The notes under the pieces were generated by a model, which was not told the origin of the DNA, made no database searches, and worked only from the letters and a program-made list of their open reading frames with translations. Made by a program: the position numbers and the translations under genes. 64,000 bases of DNA from Caballeronia sp. SBC1 (lineage in GTDB: Bacteria > Pseudomonadota > Gammaproteobacteria > Burkholderiales > Burkholderiaceae): positions 3,906,001-3,970,000 of the forward strand of contig NZ_CP049156.1 in NCBI RefSeq assembly GCF_011493005.1, in the 5' to 3' direction. Position 1 is the stretch's first letter, and the number at the start of each line of letters is the position of its first letter. This document shows positions 41,573 through 50,605 of the stretch, one piece after another.

Positions 41573-41603
41573 AAAAAATGGCGTGTTTCACGTGAAACAC
41601 GCC
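41573..41603 (-). terminator. parS palindrome that also forms the livF terminator
   Basis: The 24-bp perfect palindrome GGCGTGTTTCAC/GTGAAACACGCC (41580-41603) contains an exact parS core at 41584-41599. On the minus strand it is followed by A and TTTTTT (41578-41573). It sits 27 bp past the livF stop codon. It can thus act both as a ParB site and as the intrinsic terminator of the first liv operon. Confidence 0.75.
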
Positions 41604-41630
41604 ATCGACATTAGCCGTGCAGTAAAGGCG

Positions 41631-42377
41631 TTATGCCACTTTCTTCGCCAAACCCAAGTACGTCTCAATAACCTTTGGGTTGTGGGCCAAGTCGCTAGCA
41701 GCACCTTCCATCGCGAATTCACCCGTTTCAAGCACGTAGCCGTAGTCGGATATCTGCAGCGCTGCGCGTGCATTCTGCTCAATCAGCAACGTGGCAACGC
41801 CCGTCTGACGTAGCGCGCTGATGATATGGAAGATCTCCTTCACGATTAGCGGTGCCAGCCCAAGGCTAGGCTCATCTAGCATTAGCAAATCGGGCTTACC
41901 CATCAGGGCACGGCCAACCGCGAGCATCTGCCGCTCACCGCCCGACAACGTCCCCGCCGCCTGCTTACGCCGCTCTTTTAGACGCGGGAACAAGTCGAAC
42001 ACATGATCGAGTTGATCGAGGAAATTGCGCTCACCCGCGCGCTTTCGCCGATACGCACCCAAAACCAGGTTGTCCTCCACGGTCATGCTCGCAAACAACT
42101 CACGTTTCTCCGGCACTAGACACATTCCACGTGAAACACGCTTTTCGATTGCGAGCGCCGACACATCTTCATTCCGATACAGAACCGTTCCCTTCGCATG
42201 ACCCGTGGAAGGCAACGCGCCCATGATTGCGTTGAGCAAAGTGGATTTACCGGCGCCGTTCGGTCCAATAACCGAAACGATTTGCCCCGCACCAACGGTG
42301 AGTTTCCCGTCGTGAAGCGCCTCTACCTTGCCGTAGCGAACGGACAAGCCACTAACTTGAAGAATTGCATCGGCCAT
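41631..42377 (-). CDS. livF: Branched-chain amino-acid ABC transporter ATPase (LivF type)
   Basis: This 248-residue ATPase has the P-loop VIGPNGAGKSTLLNAIMG, the signature LSGGERQMLAVGRALM and the Walker B LLMLDEPSLGLAP. LivF pairs with LivG on the two permeases of the Liv importer. It overlaps the fused permease-ATPase gene by one base (TGATG). A degenerate parS (three mismatches, right half exact) lies inside it at 42123-42138. Confidence 0.93.
   Translation of the reverse strand: MADAILQVSGLSVRYGKVEALHDGKLTVGAGQIVSVIGPNGAGKSTLLNAIMGALPSTGHAKGTVLYRNEDVSALAIEKRVSRGMCLVPEKRELFASMTVEDNLVLGAYRRKRAGERNFLDQLDHVFDLFPRLKERRKQAAGTLSGGERQMLAVGRALMGKPDLLMLDEPSLGLAPLIVKEIFHIISALRQTGVATLLIEQNARAALQISDYGYVLETGEFAMEGAASDLAHNPKVIETYLGLAKKVA
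42123..42138. promoter_or_regulatory. Degenerate parS-like site in livF
   Basis: CATTCCACGTGAAACA differs from consensus at three positions, all in the left half; the CACGTGAAACA half is exact. It may be a weak ParB site or chance, though its spacing within 2.3 kb of three better sites favours a parS cluster. Confidence 0.4.
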
Positions 42378-44161
42378 CAGTCCACCCCACCTAGATAAGC
42401 TTCCAGCACCGCCGGATCTTTCTGGACATCCTCGGGCAATCCCTCTGCGATCCGGGTTCCGAATTCCATCACCACCAGCCGATCAGTCAGATTCATCACG
42501 AAATCCATGTCATGCTCCACCAGCAAGATGCTCATGCCCTCGCCCTTCAAGCGCCGCAGCAACTCCGCCAGTTGCTGTTTCTCCTGATAGCGCAAACCAG
42601 CGGCCGGTTCATCCAGCAATAGCAAAGTCGGATCGCAGCACAAGGCACGCGCAATCTCGAGAATCCGCTGTTGTCCCAGCGCCAGACTGCCGGCTTCGTC
42701 GTAAAGATGTTTTTCCAGGCCTACGCGCTTGATCTGCCTCGCCGCCTCCGCCATCAAACGCCCTTCTTCTGCTGCGTTCAGGCGGGCGACGCTACGCCAG
42801 ACGCCCGTTTTCCCGCGTAAGTGCGCGCCGATTGCAACGTTCTCCAGAACCGTCATTCCCGATAACAGCCGCACGTGCTGGAACGTCCGCCCAATACCGC
42901 GTTTGACGATTTCACGTGAAGTCATTGCATCAATACGTTCGCCGTGGAAAGTGATCGAGCCGCTCGTGGCTTGCAGCACCCCGGTGACCAGGTTGAATGT
43001 CGTCGACTTCCCTGCGCCGTTCGGTCCGATCAAACCGATGATCTCGCCAGCCTTCACCTGGAAACTGACATCGTTGACGGCAACCAGACCGCCGAACTCC
43101 TTGCGAGCTTTATCGACGACCAGCAACGGCTCGCCGACGATTGGCTTTGGGCGTTGCGGCAGCGCTTCCGCGTGCTCAGGAGCGCGGGCGCGCGGGCCGC
43201 TGGGAAAGAGCCGCGCGACGAACGGCCAGACTCCTTGCCGAGCGTATTGAAGCAGCAGCACCATCAATATCCCAAACACGATGATCTCGAAATTGCCATT
43301 CGAGCCAAGCAACTTGGGCAGCAAGGTCTGCAGATAGTCCTGCAGAACGGTGAGGATTGTGGCGCCCAACACTGCACCCCAGACGTGCGATACGCCCCCG
43401 ACCACCGCCATGAACAGGAACTCGATGCCGTGATTCAAGCCGAACGGTGTTGGATTCACCGCGCGCTGCAAATGCGCGTACAGGAAACCTGAAATGGCGG
43501 CCAGCACGGCGGCATAGACGAAAATCACCACGCGCATCCACGCGGTGTTCACGCCCATGGCTTCGGCCATCGTGCCGCCGCCGCGCAGCGCACGAATAGC
43601 CCGGCCAGGACGACTATTAAGCAGGTTCTGAACAGATATGACCGCGAGCAGCACAACGACCCAGATCAGGTAATAGATTGACCTCCCGGATTCGAGATGC
43701 CATCCGAACAGGTTAAGCACCGGAATGCCGTTGATGCCGTCGTATTTGCCGAGAAATTCCAGATTCCCAAACAGGAAGAACAGCGACAGCCCCCACGCGA
43801 TTGTCCCAAGTGGCAGAAAGTGCCCCGAGAGTCGCATGGTGACCATCCCAAGCAGCAGCGCGATCAGCGCCGTCAGCACTACACCCACGATCAATGCAAG
43901 CCACGGCGACACACCGAACTGCGTCGTCAGGTACGCAGTGGAGTAAGCGCCCACGCCGACGAACGCCGCTTGCCCGAAGCTCGTCATCCCGCCAATACCC
44001 GTCAGCAGCACGAGCCCGATCGCGACAATGGAATACAAACCGATGTAGTTCAGCAGCGTGATCCAGTACTCGGGCGTGCGGACCGGATGCGGCAGCACCG
44101 GCAGCGCGAATACGATCAGCAGGAATACCCAGAAAAACTTGTTTCGCATCACGAATTTCAT
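42377..44161 (-). CDS. Fused LivM permease - LivG ATPase
   Basis: This 594-residue protein joins two subunits that are usually separate. Residues 1-~315 are a LivM-type permease with about nine membrane helices (GLYSIVAIGLVLLTGIGGMT, SFGQAAFVGVGAY). Residues ~345-594 are a LivG-type ATPase with P-loop LIGPNGAGKST at 377-387, the QHVRLLSGMTVLENVAIG region, the family-typical signature LALGQQRILEIARAL and Walker B LLLLDEPAAGL. The linker (SGPRARAPEHAEALPQRPKP) is Pro/Ala-rich. No internal start or frameshift is evident, so the fusion is real in this sequence. It lies between livF and livH. Confidence 0.93.
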   Translation of the reverse strand: MKFVMRNKFFWVFLLIVFALPVLPHPVRTPEYWITLLNYIGLYSIVAIGLVLLTGIGGMTSFGQAAFVGVGAYSTAYLTTQFGVSPWLALIVGVVLTALIALLLGMVTMRLSGHFLPLGTIAWGLSLFFLFGNLEFLGKYDGINGIPVLNLFGWHLESGRSIYYLIWVVVLLAVISVQNLLNSRPGRAIRALRGGGTMAEAMGVNTAWMRVVIFVYAAVLAAISGFLYAHLQRAVNPTPFGLNHGIEFLFMAVVGGVSHVWGAVLGATILTVLQDYLQTLLPKLLGSNGNFEIIVFGILMVLLLQYARQGVWPFVARLFPSGPRARAPEHAEALPQRPKPIVGEPLLVVDKARKEFGGLVAVNDVSFQVKAGEIIGLIGPNGAGKSTTFNLVTGVLQATSGSITFHGERIDAMTSREIVKRGIGRTFQHVRLLSGMTVLENVAIGAHLRGKTGVWRSVARLNAAEEGRLMAEAARQIKRVGLEKHLYDEAGSLALGQQRILEIARALCCDPTLLLLDEPAAGLRYQEKQQLAELLRRLKGEGMSILLVEHDMDFVMNLTDRLVVMEFGTRIAEGLPEDVQKDPAVLEAYLGGVD

Positions 44162-44165
44162 CGCG

Positions 44166-45221
44166 TCACTCCTCGTCTTCGTCCGAATGCGGGCTTGCCA
44201 GACTCCGCCACAGCAGCACCGGAATGATCAGCGTGAAGACGATCACCTCTTTGTACGCGCTCGCCCAGAACGACGAATACGATTCAAGCAGCCCAACGAG
44301 CAGTGAACCCGCCGCCGCGAGCGGATAACTCACCAACCCGCCCACGATTGCACCCACGAAGCCCTTCAAGCCGATCAGGAAGCCCGAGTCGTAGTAGATG
44401 GTCGTGATTGGCGCCACCAGGACGCCGCAGAGCGCCCCCAGGCCGGCCGCGAGCGTGAAGGCAAGCCGTCCAGCCTGCGTCGTGCCGATGCCCACCAGGC
44501 GCGCGCCAAGCCGGTTTACCGAGGTCGCCCGCAGCGCCTTCCCGGAGATCGTTCGATCGAAGTACAAATACAGCGCAACAATCAGCACCGCAGCCGTGCC
44601 GACTACCCAGAGACTCTGCCCGGATATGGACACGCTGCCGATGTTGAACGTGGCGTCGGAGAAAGCATTTGTGCGCGAGCCTTCAGCGCCGAACATCACC
44701 AAGCCGAGGCCGACCATCGCGAAATGCACGGCAACCGCCACAATTAGCAGCAGCAACGTGCTGGCTTCGGCAATCGGCTCGTAGGCCAACCGGTAGACGA
44801 ACGGACCCATCGGAATCACGATCAGCAGCGCGAGCGCGACTTGCAGGATCATGGGCAGCGGTTGCATCAGCACGCTTTGCGTCAGCGCATAGACTGCTAC
44901 CGGGAACAGCAGGTATTTGCCCGCGAGCACGGCGAGCGTGCGCCCTATCCGCCTGTGTCGCGATGGATGCCGCACAATGCCCGCGGTCTCCGCGACGAAG
45001 CACCCCATGCCCATGGCGATCAGCAGCCAGCACGTTGCCGGCAGCTTCTGCGTTTGCAACGCGGCCAGCGTGAGCGCGCCATACGCGACGAACTCGCCCT
45101 GCGGGATGAAGATGACGCGCGTCACCGAAAACACGAGGACCAGCGCGAGCGCAAGCAATGCGTAGATCGCGCCCGTCGTGATGCCGTCTTGCGCGAGAAT
45201 CGCCGCAATCGATAAGTCCAT
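44166..45221 (-). CDS. livH: Branched-chain amino-acid ABC transporter permease (LivH type)
   Basis: This 351-residue permease is longer than the usual ~290-300 residues because of an extra segment around residues 75-140, with two more hydrophobic stretches ([20 protein letters not shown] and [19 protein letters not shown]). The hallmarks are [21 protein letters not shown] at the start and [22 protein letters not shown], the EAA-like loop. It starts 4 bp upstream of the fused permease-ATPase and belongs to the same operon. Confidence 0.9.
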   Translation of the reverse strand: MDLSIAAILAQDGITTGAIYALLALALVLVFSVTRVIFIPQGEFVAYGALTLAALQTQKLPATCWLLIAMGMGCFVAETAGIVRHPSRHRRIGRTLAVLAGKYLLFPVAVYALTQSVLMQPLPMILQVALALLIVIPMGPFVYRLAYEPIAEASTLLLLIVAVAVHFAMVGLGLVMFGAEGSRTNAFSDATFNIGSVSISGQSLWVVGTAAVLIVALYLYFDRTISGKALRATSVNRLGARLVGIGTTQAGRLAFTLAAGLGALCGVLVAPITTIYYDSGFLIGLKGFVGAIVGGLVSYPLAAAGSLLVGLLESYSSFWASAYKEVIVFTLIIPVLLWRSLASPHSDEDEE

Positions 45222-45392
45222 ACTTCCTCTTTAGGAACGTCCTGCTACTGGGGCTACCGGGTCAGCCCATCGAAAATATGGCCTGGTACTGCGAGAAAAA
45301 CGCAGCCTCAGGCCATGATTGGTACCCCGGATCGTTGAACGTTGAAACGCTAACGCGCCAAATTGCCGGCGCGCAAGCGGTCCATGTCACCA

Positions 45393-46571
45393 CTAGTCGT
45401 TCTGCAACTTCCACTTGCCGTCAACAATCTGCACCATCACGCGAGCGCGCTTGTCGAGTCCGTTGTGATCTGTCGGCGTGGTGTTCATCACGCCGTGCGC
45501 GAGCGGCAGGTCCTTCACGTTTTCCAGCGCGCTGCGCAGTGCTACACGAAACGCTTCGGTGCCCGGTTGAGCCGTCTTGAGCGCTTCCGGAATGGCCCGT
45601 TCCAGCATGTGCCCGGCGTCCCACGCGTGGCCGCCAAACGTGGATACCGACCCTACGCCATACGCCTTCTCATAGGCCGCCTTATAAGCCAGTGACGACT
45701 TCTTCACCGGGTTGCTGTCCGGCAATTGATCCGCCACGAGGATCGGCCCCGCCGGCAGCAATTCACCATCGCAATCCTTGCCGCACACGCGCAGGAAGTC
45801 GTTGTTCGCCACGCCGTGCGTCTGATAGACCTTGCCCTTGTAACCGCGCTCCTTCAGTGTCTTGGCGGGCAGCGCGGACGGCGTGCCCGCACCCGCGATC
45901 AACACCGCATCTGGGTTGGCGCTCATGGTCTTCAGCACCTGACCGGTGACCGAGGTGTCGGTGCGGGCGAAACGCTCGTTCGCGACAATCTTCAGGTTGT
46001 GCGCGGCCGCAGCGGTGGTGAACACGCTGTACCAGCCGTCTCCGTAAGCATCTGCAAAGCCGATGAAGCCAACCGTCTTCACGCCATGCTTCTCCATATA
46101 CTCGGCAATCGCGTCGGCCATCAGGCTGTCGTTCTGTGGCGTCTTGAACGCCCATGAGCGTTTAGCGTCCATAGGCGAGATGATGGCAGCCGATGCGGCC
46201 ATCGAGATCATCGGCGTCTTGCCCTGGCTCGCGGGGTCGAGCATGGCAAGCGAGTTCGGCGTGACCGTGGAACCCACGATAGCGTCAACGTGATCTTCGT
46301 CTATCAACTTGCGCGTGTTTTGCACTGCGCGGCTGGTATCGGAACCGTCGTCGAGCACGATGTACTCCACCGACTTTCCGCCGATCTCCTTCGGCAACAA
46401 CGCGATCGTATTTTTCTCGGGAATCCCAAGCGATGCCGCCGGCCCCGTTGCCGATAACGTCACGCCGATCTTCACCTGCGCGAACGCCGTGCCGGCGCCA
46501 AAGGCAAGCGCTACGCCAAGCGCCGCGCTCGTCAGCCGTCCCTGCCACTTCCACGGGTTGGTCTTTTTCAT
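45393..46571 (-). CDS. Liv-type substrate-binding protein (paralogue 2)
   Basis: This 392-residue periplasmic binding protein has a signal peptide (LTSAALGVALAFGAGTAFA). It begins VKIGVTLSATGPAASLGIPE and is near-identical in layout to its neighbour at 46837 (NTIALLPKEIGG, SLAMLDPASQGKTPMISMAA, VAGAGTPSALPAKTLKERG-like, YGVGSVSTFGGHAWDAG). The ATG at 46571 follows CTGGAGACGATGCA; the frame opens at 46604. It lies upstream of livH and should feed the first Liv system. CGKDCDG suggests a disulfide. Confidence 0.93.
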   Translation of the reverse strand: MKKTNPWKWQGRLTSAALGVALAFGAGTAFAQVKIGVTLSATGPAASLGIPEKNTIALLPKEIGGKSVEYIVLDDGSDTSRAVQNTRKLIDEDHVDAIVGSTVTPNSLAMLDPASQGKTPMISMAASAAIISPMDAKRSWAFKTPQNDSLMADAIAEYMEKHGVKTVGFIGFADAYGDGWYSVFTTAAAAHNLKIVANERFARTDTSVTGQVLKTMSANPDAVLIAGAGTPSALPAKTLKERGYKGKVYQTHGVANNDFLRVCGKDCDGELLPAGPILVADQLPDSNPVKKSSLAYKAAYEKAYGVGSVSTFGGHAWDAGHMLERAIPEALKTAQPGTEAFRVALRSALENVKDLPLAHGVMNTTPTDHNGLDKRARVMVQIVDGKWKLQND

Positions 46572-46774
46572 TGCATCGTCTCCAGACGCTATGCCATCGC
46601 GCACGCGTTGTACGCTACTGCGAGTTGTTATGAATCTTTGTCGTGCGGTCTTGGTTTAGCTGCCGCTCAATCTATTTTCGGTCATTGCCTGTGCCTAGGC
46701 TCGTTTTCCCTCAGCGTTAGCCATCCGGCCTGCGCTGCCGAGCCCATCGAAAACATCCACTCGATAAAACCCCG

Positions 46775-46802
46775 AAAAAAAAGCGCGTTCGAAGCAACGC
46801 GC
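46775..46802 (-). terminator. Intrinsic terminator between tandem binding-protein genes
   Basis: A 7-bp stem GCGCGTT (46783-46789) / AACGCGC (46796-46802) is followed on the minus strand by eight Ts (46782-46775). It lies 35 bp after the stop of the upstream copy, so the two paralogues are transcribed separately. Confidence 0.82.
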
Positions 46803-46836
46803 CTGTGGTCGGTTCATATCGTCGTTTGGATTCCCG

Positions 46837-48003
46837 TCACTCTTTGGCGAGCTTCCACTGCCCGCCGACGATCTCCACCATCACGCGCGCCCGCTGATCG
46901 AGTCCTGAGTGATCGTTCGCGCTCATGTTGAAGATCCCGTGCGAGCCCGGCAAATCCTTGGTGCTCTCGATTGCCGCGCGCAACGCTTCACGAAACGCCT
47001 GCGTGCCCGGCTGGCCCTTCTTCAAAGCGATCGGAATCGCCCGTTGCAGCAACAAGCCGGCATCCCACGCGTGACCGCCGAACGTGGACACGGAACCCAC
47101 ACCGTATGCATTTTCGTAAGCCTGCTTATAAGTCAACGCGGCTTTCTTCACGGGATTCGAATCGGGCAACTGCGCGGCAACCAGCAACGGCCCGGCCGGA
47201 AGGAACGTGCCTTCACAATCCTTGCCGCACACGCGCAGGAAGTCGTTGTTCGCCACGCCATGCGTCTGATAAATCTTGCCCTTGTAGCCCCGCTCTTTCA
47301 GCGTCTTTTGCGGCAACGCGGCTGGCGTCCCTGCGCCAGCAATCAGCACGGCATCGGGATTCTGCGACATGGCTTTGAGAACCTGGCCTGTCACCGATGT
47401 ATCGTTGCGCGCGAACCGTTCGTTAGCGACCACCTTGATCTTCGCGAGATCCGCCGCTTTGGTGAATTCCTTGAACCAGCTTTCGCCGTAAGCGTCGCTG
47501 AAACCGATAAACGCCACCGACTTCACGCCATGATTCGCCATATGCTGCGCGATAGCAGTCGCCATCAGGATGTCGTTCTGCGGCGTCTTGAATACCCACG
47601 CGCGTTTTGCATCCATCGGTTCGACGATCGTGGCGGCCGCAGCCATCGAGATCATAGGTGTGGAGGTCTCAGACGCCACATCGATCATCGCGAGCGAATT
47701 CGGGACCACCGTGGATCCAATCAGGGCGTCGACGTGATCTTCGCTCGTCAGCTTGCGGGCGTTCTTGATGGCTTGCGTGGGGTCGGTCGCGTCGTCGAGA
47801 ACGATGTATTCCATTTTCTGCCCGGCGATCTCCTTCGGCAGCAACGCAATGGTGTTCTTTTCAGGAATTCCCAGCGATGCCGCCGGGCCAGTGGCGGATA
47901 ACGTCACGCCAATCCTTACGTCTGCAAAAGCCTGCGTACTTACTACTGCGGACACGCTCGCGACGAGTACCGCCGTCGAGATCCAGCGTAAAGCCAACTT
48001 CAT
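46837..48003 (-). CDS. Liv-type substrate-binding protein (paralogue 1)
   Basis: This 388-residue periplasmic binding protein has a signal peptide (LRWISTAVLVASVSAVVSTQAFA) and begins VRIGVTLSATGPAASLGIPE. It is a close tandem paralogue of the gene at 45393 throughout, including CGKDCEG and YGVGSVSTFGGHAWDAG. The ATG at 48003 with ACGGGG upstream was preferred to the longer frame from 48114, which has no family character. Its own terminator follows, so it is a single-gene unit with a 590-bp upstream gap. Confidence 0.93.
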   Translation of the reverse strand: MKLALRWISTAVLVASVSAVVSTQAFADVRIGVTLSATGPAASLGIPEKNTIALLPKEIAGQKMEYIVLDDATDPTQAIKNARKLTSEDHVDALIGSTVVPNSLAMIDVASETSTPMISMAAAATIVEPMDAKRAWVFKTPQNDILMATAIAQHMANHGVKSVAFIGFSDAYGESWFKEFTKAADLAKIKVVANERFARNDTSVTGQVLKAMSQNPDAVLIAGAGTPAALPQKTLKERGYKGKIYQTHGVANNDFLRVCGKDCEGTFLPAGPLLVAAQLPDSNPVKKAALTYKQAYENAYGVGSVSTFGGHAWDAGLLLQRAIPIALKKGQPGTQAFREALRAAIESTKDLPGSHGIFNMSANDHSGLDQRARVMVEIVGGQWKLAKE

Positions 48004-48593
48004 TGATATGCCCCGTAAATGTGTTTTGTTCACTGGCGCGATTTTACGATTTTTATATCCCGACCACACGGTCGGTGAATCGCGAGTGTAGCGGACGAGA
48101 ACCACGCGGGGCAAGCGTTTTGAAGGAATTTGAACGCGTGAATGCGCGCTCAGGCACGCATTGAAAAATGCTCGGGAAAACCCGTACGAAAATGATTAAA
48201 TTAATGTAAATCGCGGGCGTTAGGGGCAGCGTCTGGCCCTTTAATGCCGGCAGAAAAAATCGATTTGGATGTGAAAATCCGTGAATGCGGAGTACAAATA
48301 AAAAGCGCTGTTGGAATCATCCAACAGCGCTTTCGGTCGGGCACTTGATGCCTCGTTGTCTCCTCGTTCTCCACCTCAAAATTCGGGTGCAACAGAACTG
48401 AAACGGATATTAGATTGCGCAACCAATACCGACAACCTAGCATTTACCCTAGTGGTGCACGTTAGCACCTTTATTGGGCGCTAGTTTATCCAGATGCAGT
48501 TAAATGCGGCGCTTAACTGCGGGAAAACCATTGCTCGCAACGCCCTATAGTTCGGATCACCAACTAAATTGCGTTGCTTCCGCTTGGGTCGCT
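48004..48593. other. Intergenic region holding the second liv operon terminator
   Basis: There are 590 bp without a supported gene. The only clear element is the terminator at 48295-48333. The remaining AT-rich stretch (48150-48290) probably contains the promoter of the binding-protein gene at 46837. The short frame 48201-48443 runs through the terminator and lacks a ribosome site. Confidence 0.5.
48295..48333 (-). terminator. Intrinsic terminator of the second liv operon
   Basis: A perfect 14-bp stem (48302-48315 with 48320-48333) with an ATCA loop is followed on the minus strand by five Ts, then ATTT. It lies about 260 bp past the livM stop, closing the second liv transcript before the binding-protein gene. 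Confidence 0.88.
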
Positions 48594-49568
48594 TCAGCCG
48601 CGCAACGGTTTGACCCGTGCAATGATTTCTCCCACAATCCCGCGCCGGAACAACAGCACGCACGCAATAAAGATCAGGCCCGTGACGATTGTCACCGACT
48701 CTCCAAGCGAGTTGAACCAATCGATGCCGGTAAGCGAAGCCAGCGCGGTGCCAATATCGCCGAGACGATTTTCCAGCGCCACAATGATGAACGCGCCAAC
48801 CAGAGGCCCAAACATGGTGCTCATGCCGCCAACCAGCGTCATCAGCACGACCAGGCCGGACATGGTCCAATACGCATCACCCAGCGTTTCGAAGCCGAGC
48901 ACCAGCGTTTGAAGCGCGCCGGCCAGCCCCGCCAATCCCGCCGACAACACGAACGCCAACAGCTTGAAGCGGGACGTGTCATAACCCAGCGAGATTGCGC
49001 GCGGCTCATTCTCCTTGATCGCGATCAGCACTTGCCCGAACGGCGAATGCACCACGCGCACGATAAATCCAAACGCCAGCACCATCACCACAAGCACGAT
49101 GTAGTAGAGCGTCAGGTCGGAACTGAGGCTGATCGCCCCAAACAGTTTGCCGCGCGGCACGCCTTGCATCCCGTCTTCGCCATGCGTGAACGGCGCCTGA
49201 AGGAATACGAAATAAACCATCTGGGCGAGCGCCAGCGTGACCATTGCGAAGTAGATGCCTTGGCGCCGGATCGCAAACAGGCCGACCACTAGACCCAGTA
49301 ATGTCGCGATTGCCGTGCCAGCGATCACACCAAGTTCAGGTGTAAAGCCAAGCGTCTGGATTGCATAACCGGCGGAATAACCGGCGCTGGCGAGGAACAT
49401 CGCGTGACCGAACGAAAGCAGGCCCGTATAGCCGATCAACAAATTGAAGGCGGCCGCCAACAGCGCGAAACACAGCACTTTCATCATGAAGACCGGGTAC
49501 ACGCCGAGGAACGGTGCCGCGATCAGGCCGGCAAGCAACACGCCGTAGAGCACTTTCCTAACCATCAT
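48594..49568 (-). CDS. livM: Branched-chain amino-acid ABC transporter permease (LivM type)
   Basis: This 324-residue permease has about nine helices. LivM features are FNLLIGYTGLLSFGHAMFLASAGY, RRQGIYFAMVTLALAQMVYF and VLIAIKENEPRAISLGYDTSRFK (the ATPase-contact loop). Its start overlaps the livH stop by 4 bp (ATGA). It is the last gene of the second liv operon. Confidence 0.92.
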   Translation of the reverse strand: MMVRKVLYGVLLAGLIAAPFLGVYPVFMMKVLCFALLAAAFNLLIGYTGLLSFGHAMFLASAGYSAGYAIQTLGFTPELGVIAGTAIATLLGLVVGLFAIRRQGIYFAMVTLALAQMVYFVFLQAPFTHGEDGMQGVPRGKLFGAISLSSDLTLYYIVLVVMVLAFGFIVRVVHSPFGQVLIAIKENEPRAISLGYDTSRFKLLAFVLSAGLAGLAGALQTLVLGFETLGDAYWTMSGLVVLMTLVGGMSTMFGPLVGAFIIVALENRLGDIGTALASLTGIDWFNSLGESVTIVTGLIFIACVLLFRRGIVGEIIARVKPLRG

Positions 49569-50449
49569 TTTTCCTTGCCGAAAAGTCCCGCCGGGCGCAC
49601 GAGCAGCACCAGCGCCATGATCACGAAAACGACGGTCGCCGAGGCTTCCGGATAGAACACGCGCGTCAGGCCTTCAATCACGCCAAGCCCGAGGCCGGTC
49701 AGGATCGAGCCCATGATCGACCCCATACCGCCGATAACGACCACCGCGAAAACCGTGATGATCATCGATTGCCCCATCAGCGGCGATACCTGGATCACGG
49801 GCGCGGCAAGCACGCCGGCGAACGCCGCGAGCGCGACACCAAAACCGTAGGTGAGCGTGACCATCAACGGCACGTTGATGCCAAACGCCTCGACCATTTT
49901 CGGGTTCTCGGTGCCCGCGCGAAGATACGCACCCAGCCGCGTTTTCTCGATCACGAACCACGTCGCGAAGCACACAACCAGCGATGCCAGCACCACCCAC
50001 GCACGATAATTCGGCAGGTACATGAAGCCGAGATTCGTCGCGCCGGACAGCAGTGCGGGGACATCGTAGGGCTGGCCGGATGAACCATAGATAGACCGGA
50101 ACACGCCTTCAATAACCAGCGTCAAGCCGAAGGTCAGCAGCAAGCCATACAGATGGTCGAGCTTGTAGAGCCAGCGCAACATCGTCCGTTCGATCACGAT
50201 GCCGAACACACCCACGATCAGCGGCGCGAGCACGAGCATGGCCCAGTACGGCACATTGAAATACGAGAAACCCATCCATGTGAGCATCGCGCCCAGCATG
50301 AACAACGCGCCGTGGGCGAAGTTGATCACGTTGAGCAGGCCGAAAATCACCGCAAGGCCAAGGCTCAAGATGGCGTAGAACGATCCGTTCACCAGCCCAA
50401 GCAGCAACTGGCTCATCATCGCCGCGAGCGGAATGCCGAAAATTTCCAT
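49565..50449 (-). CDS. livH: Branched-chain amino-acid ABC transporter permease (LivH type)
   Basis: This 294-residue permease begins with LLLGLVNGSFYAILSLGLAVIFGLLNVINFAHG, a hallmark of LivH (shown as GLVNGSFYAILSLGLAV). AGTENPKMVEAFGINV is the ATPase-contact loop. The ATG at 50449 gives the usual short N-terminus; the frame opens at 50485. It is followed by livM and preceded by a binding protein and two ATPases, making a complete importer. Confidence 0.92.
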   Translation of the reverse strand: MEIFGIPLAAMMSQLLLGLVNGSFYAILSLGLAVIFGLLNVINFAHGALFMLGAMLTWMGFSYFNVPYWAMLVLAPLIVGVFGIVIERTMLRWLYKLDHLYGLLLTFGLTLVIEGVFRSIYGSSGQPYDVPALLSGATNLGFMYLPNYRAWVVLASLVVCFATWFVIEKTRLGAYLRAGTENPKMVEAFGINVPLMVTLTYGFGVALAAFAGVLAAPVIQVSPLMGQSMIITVFAVVVIGGMGSIMGSILTGLGLGVIEGLTRVFYPEASATVVFVIMALVLLVRPAGLFGKEK

Positions 50450-50605
50450 TGAATCTGCCGTCAGAGTAGTTTCGACGCATGCCAACCTGGCTCAAGATGA
50501 GCAAGCCGTCATGCGTCGATCGATCATGCGGATCACGAACGGCGCGTAAGCTTCAGCGCCCTAGGCGTCACACCTGAACCCGCAGTGCCGCTATAAACCG
50601 GCCGC

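Noticed and set aside
42908..42923. Fifth parS-like match in the fused liv gene
   Set aside because: Only the TTTCACGTGAA core matches; five of sixteen positions differ, which is near chance in this sequence.
48201..48443. 80-residue frame upstream of the binding-protein gene
   Set aside because: It runs straight through the liv operon terminator and has no start signals.
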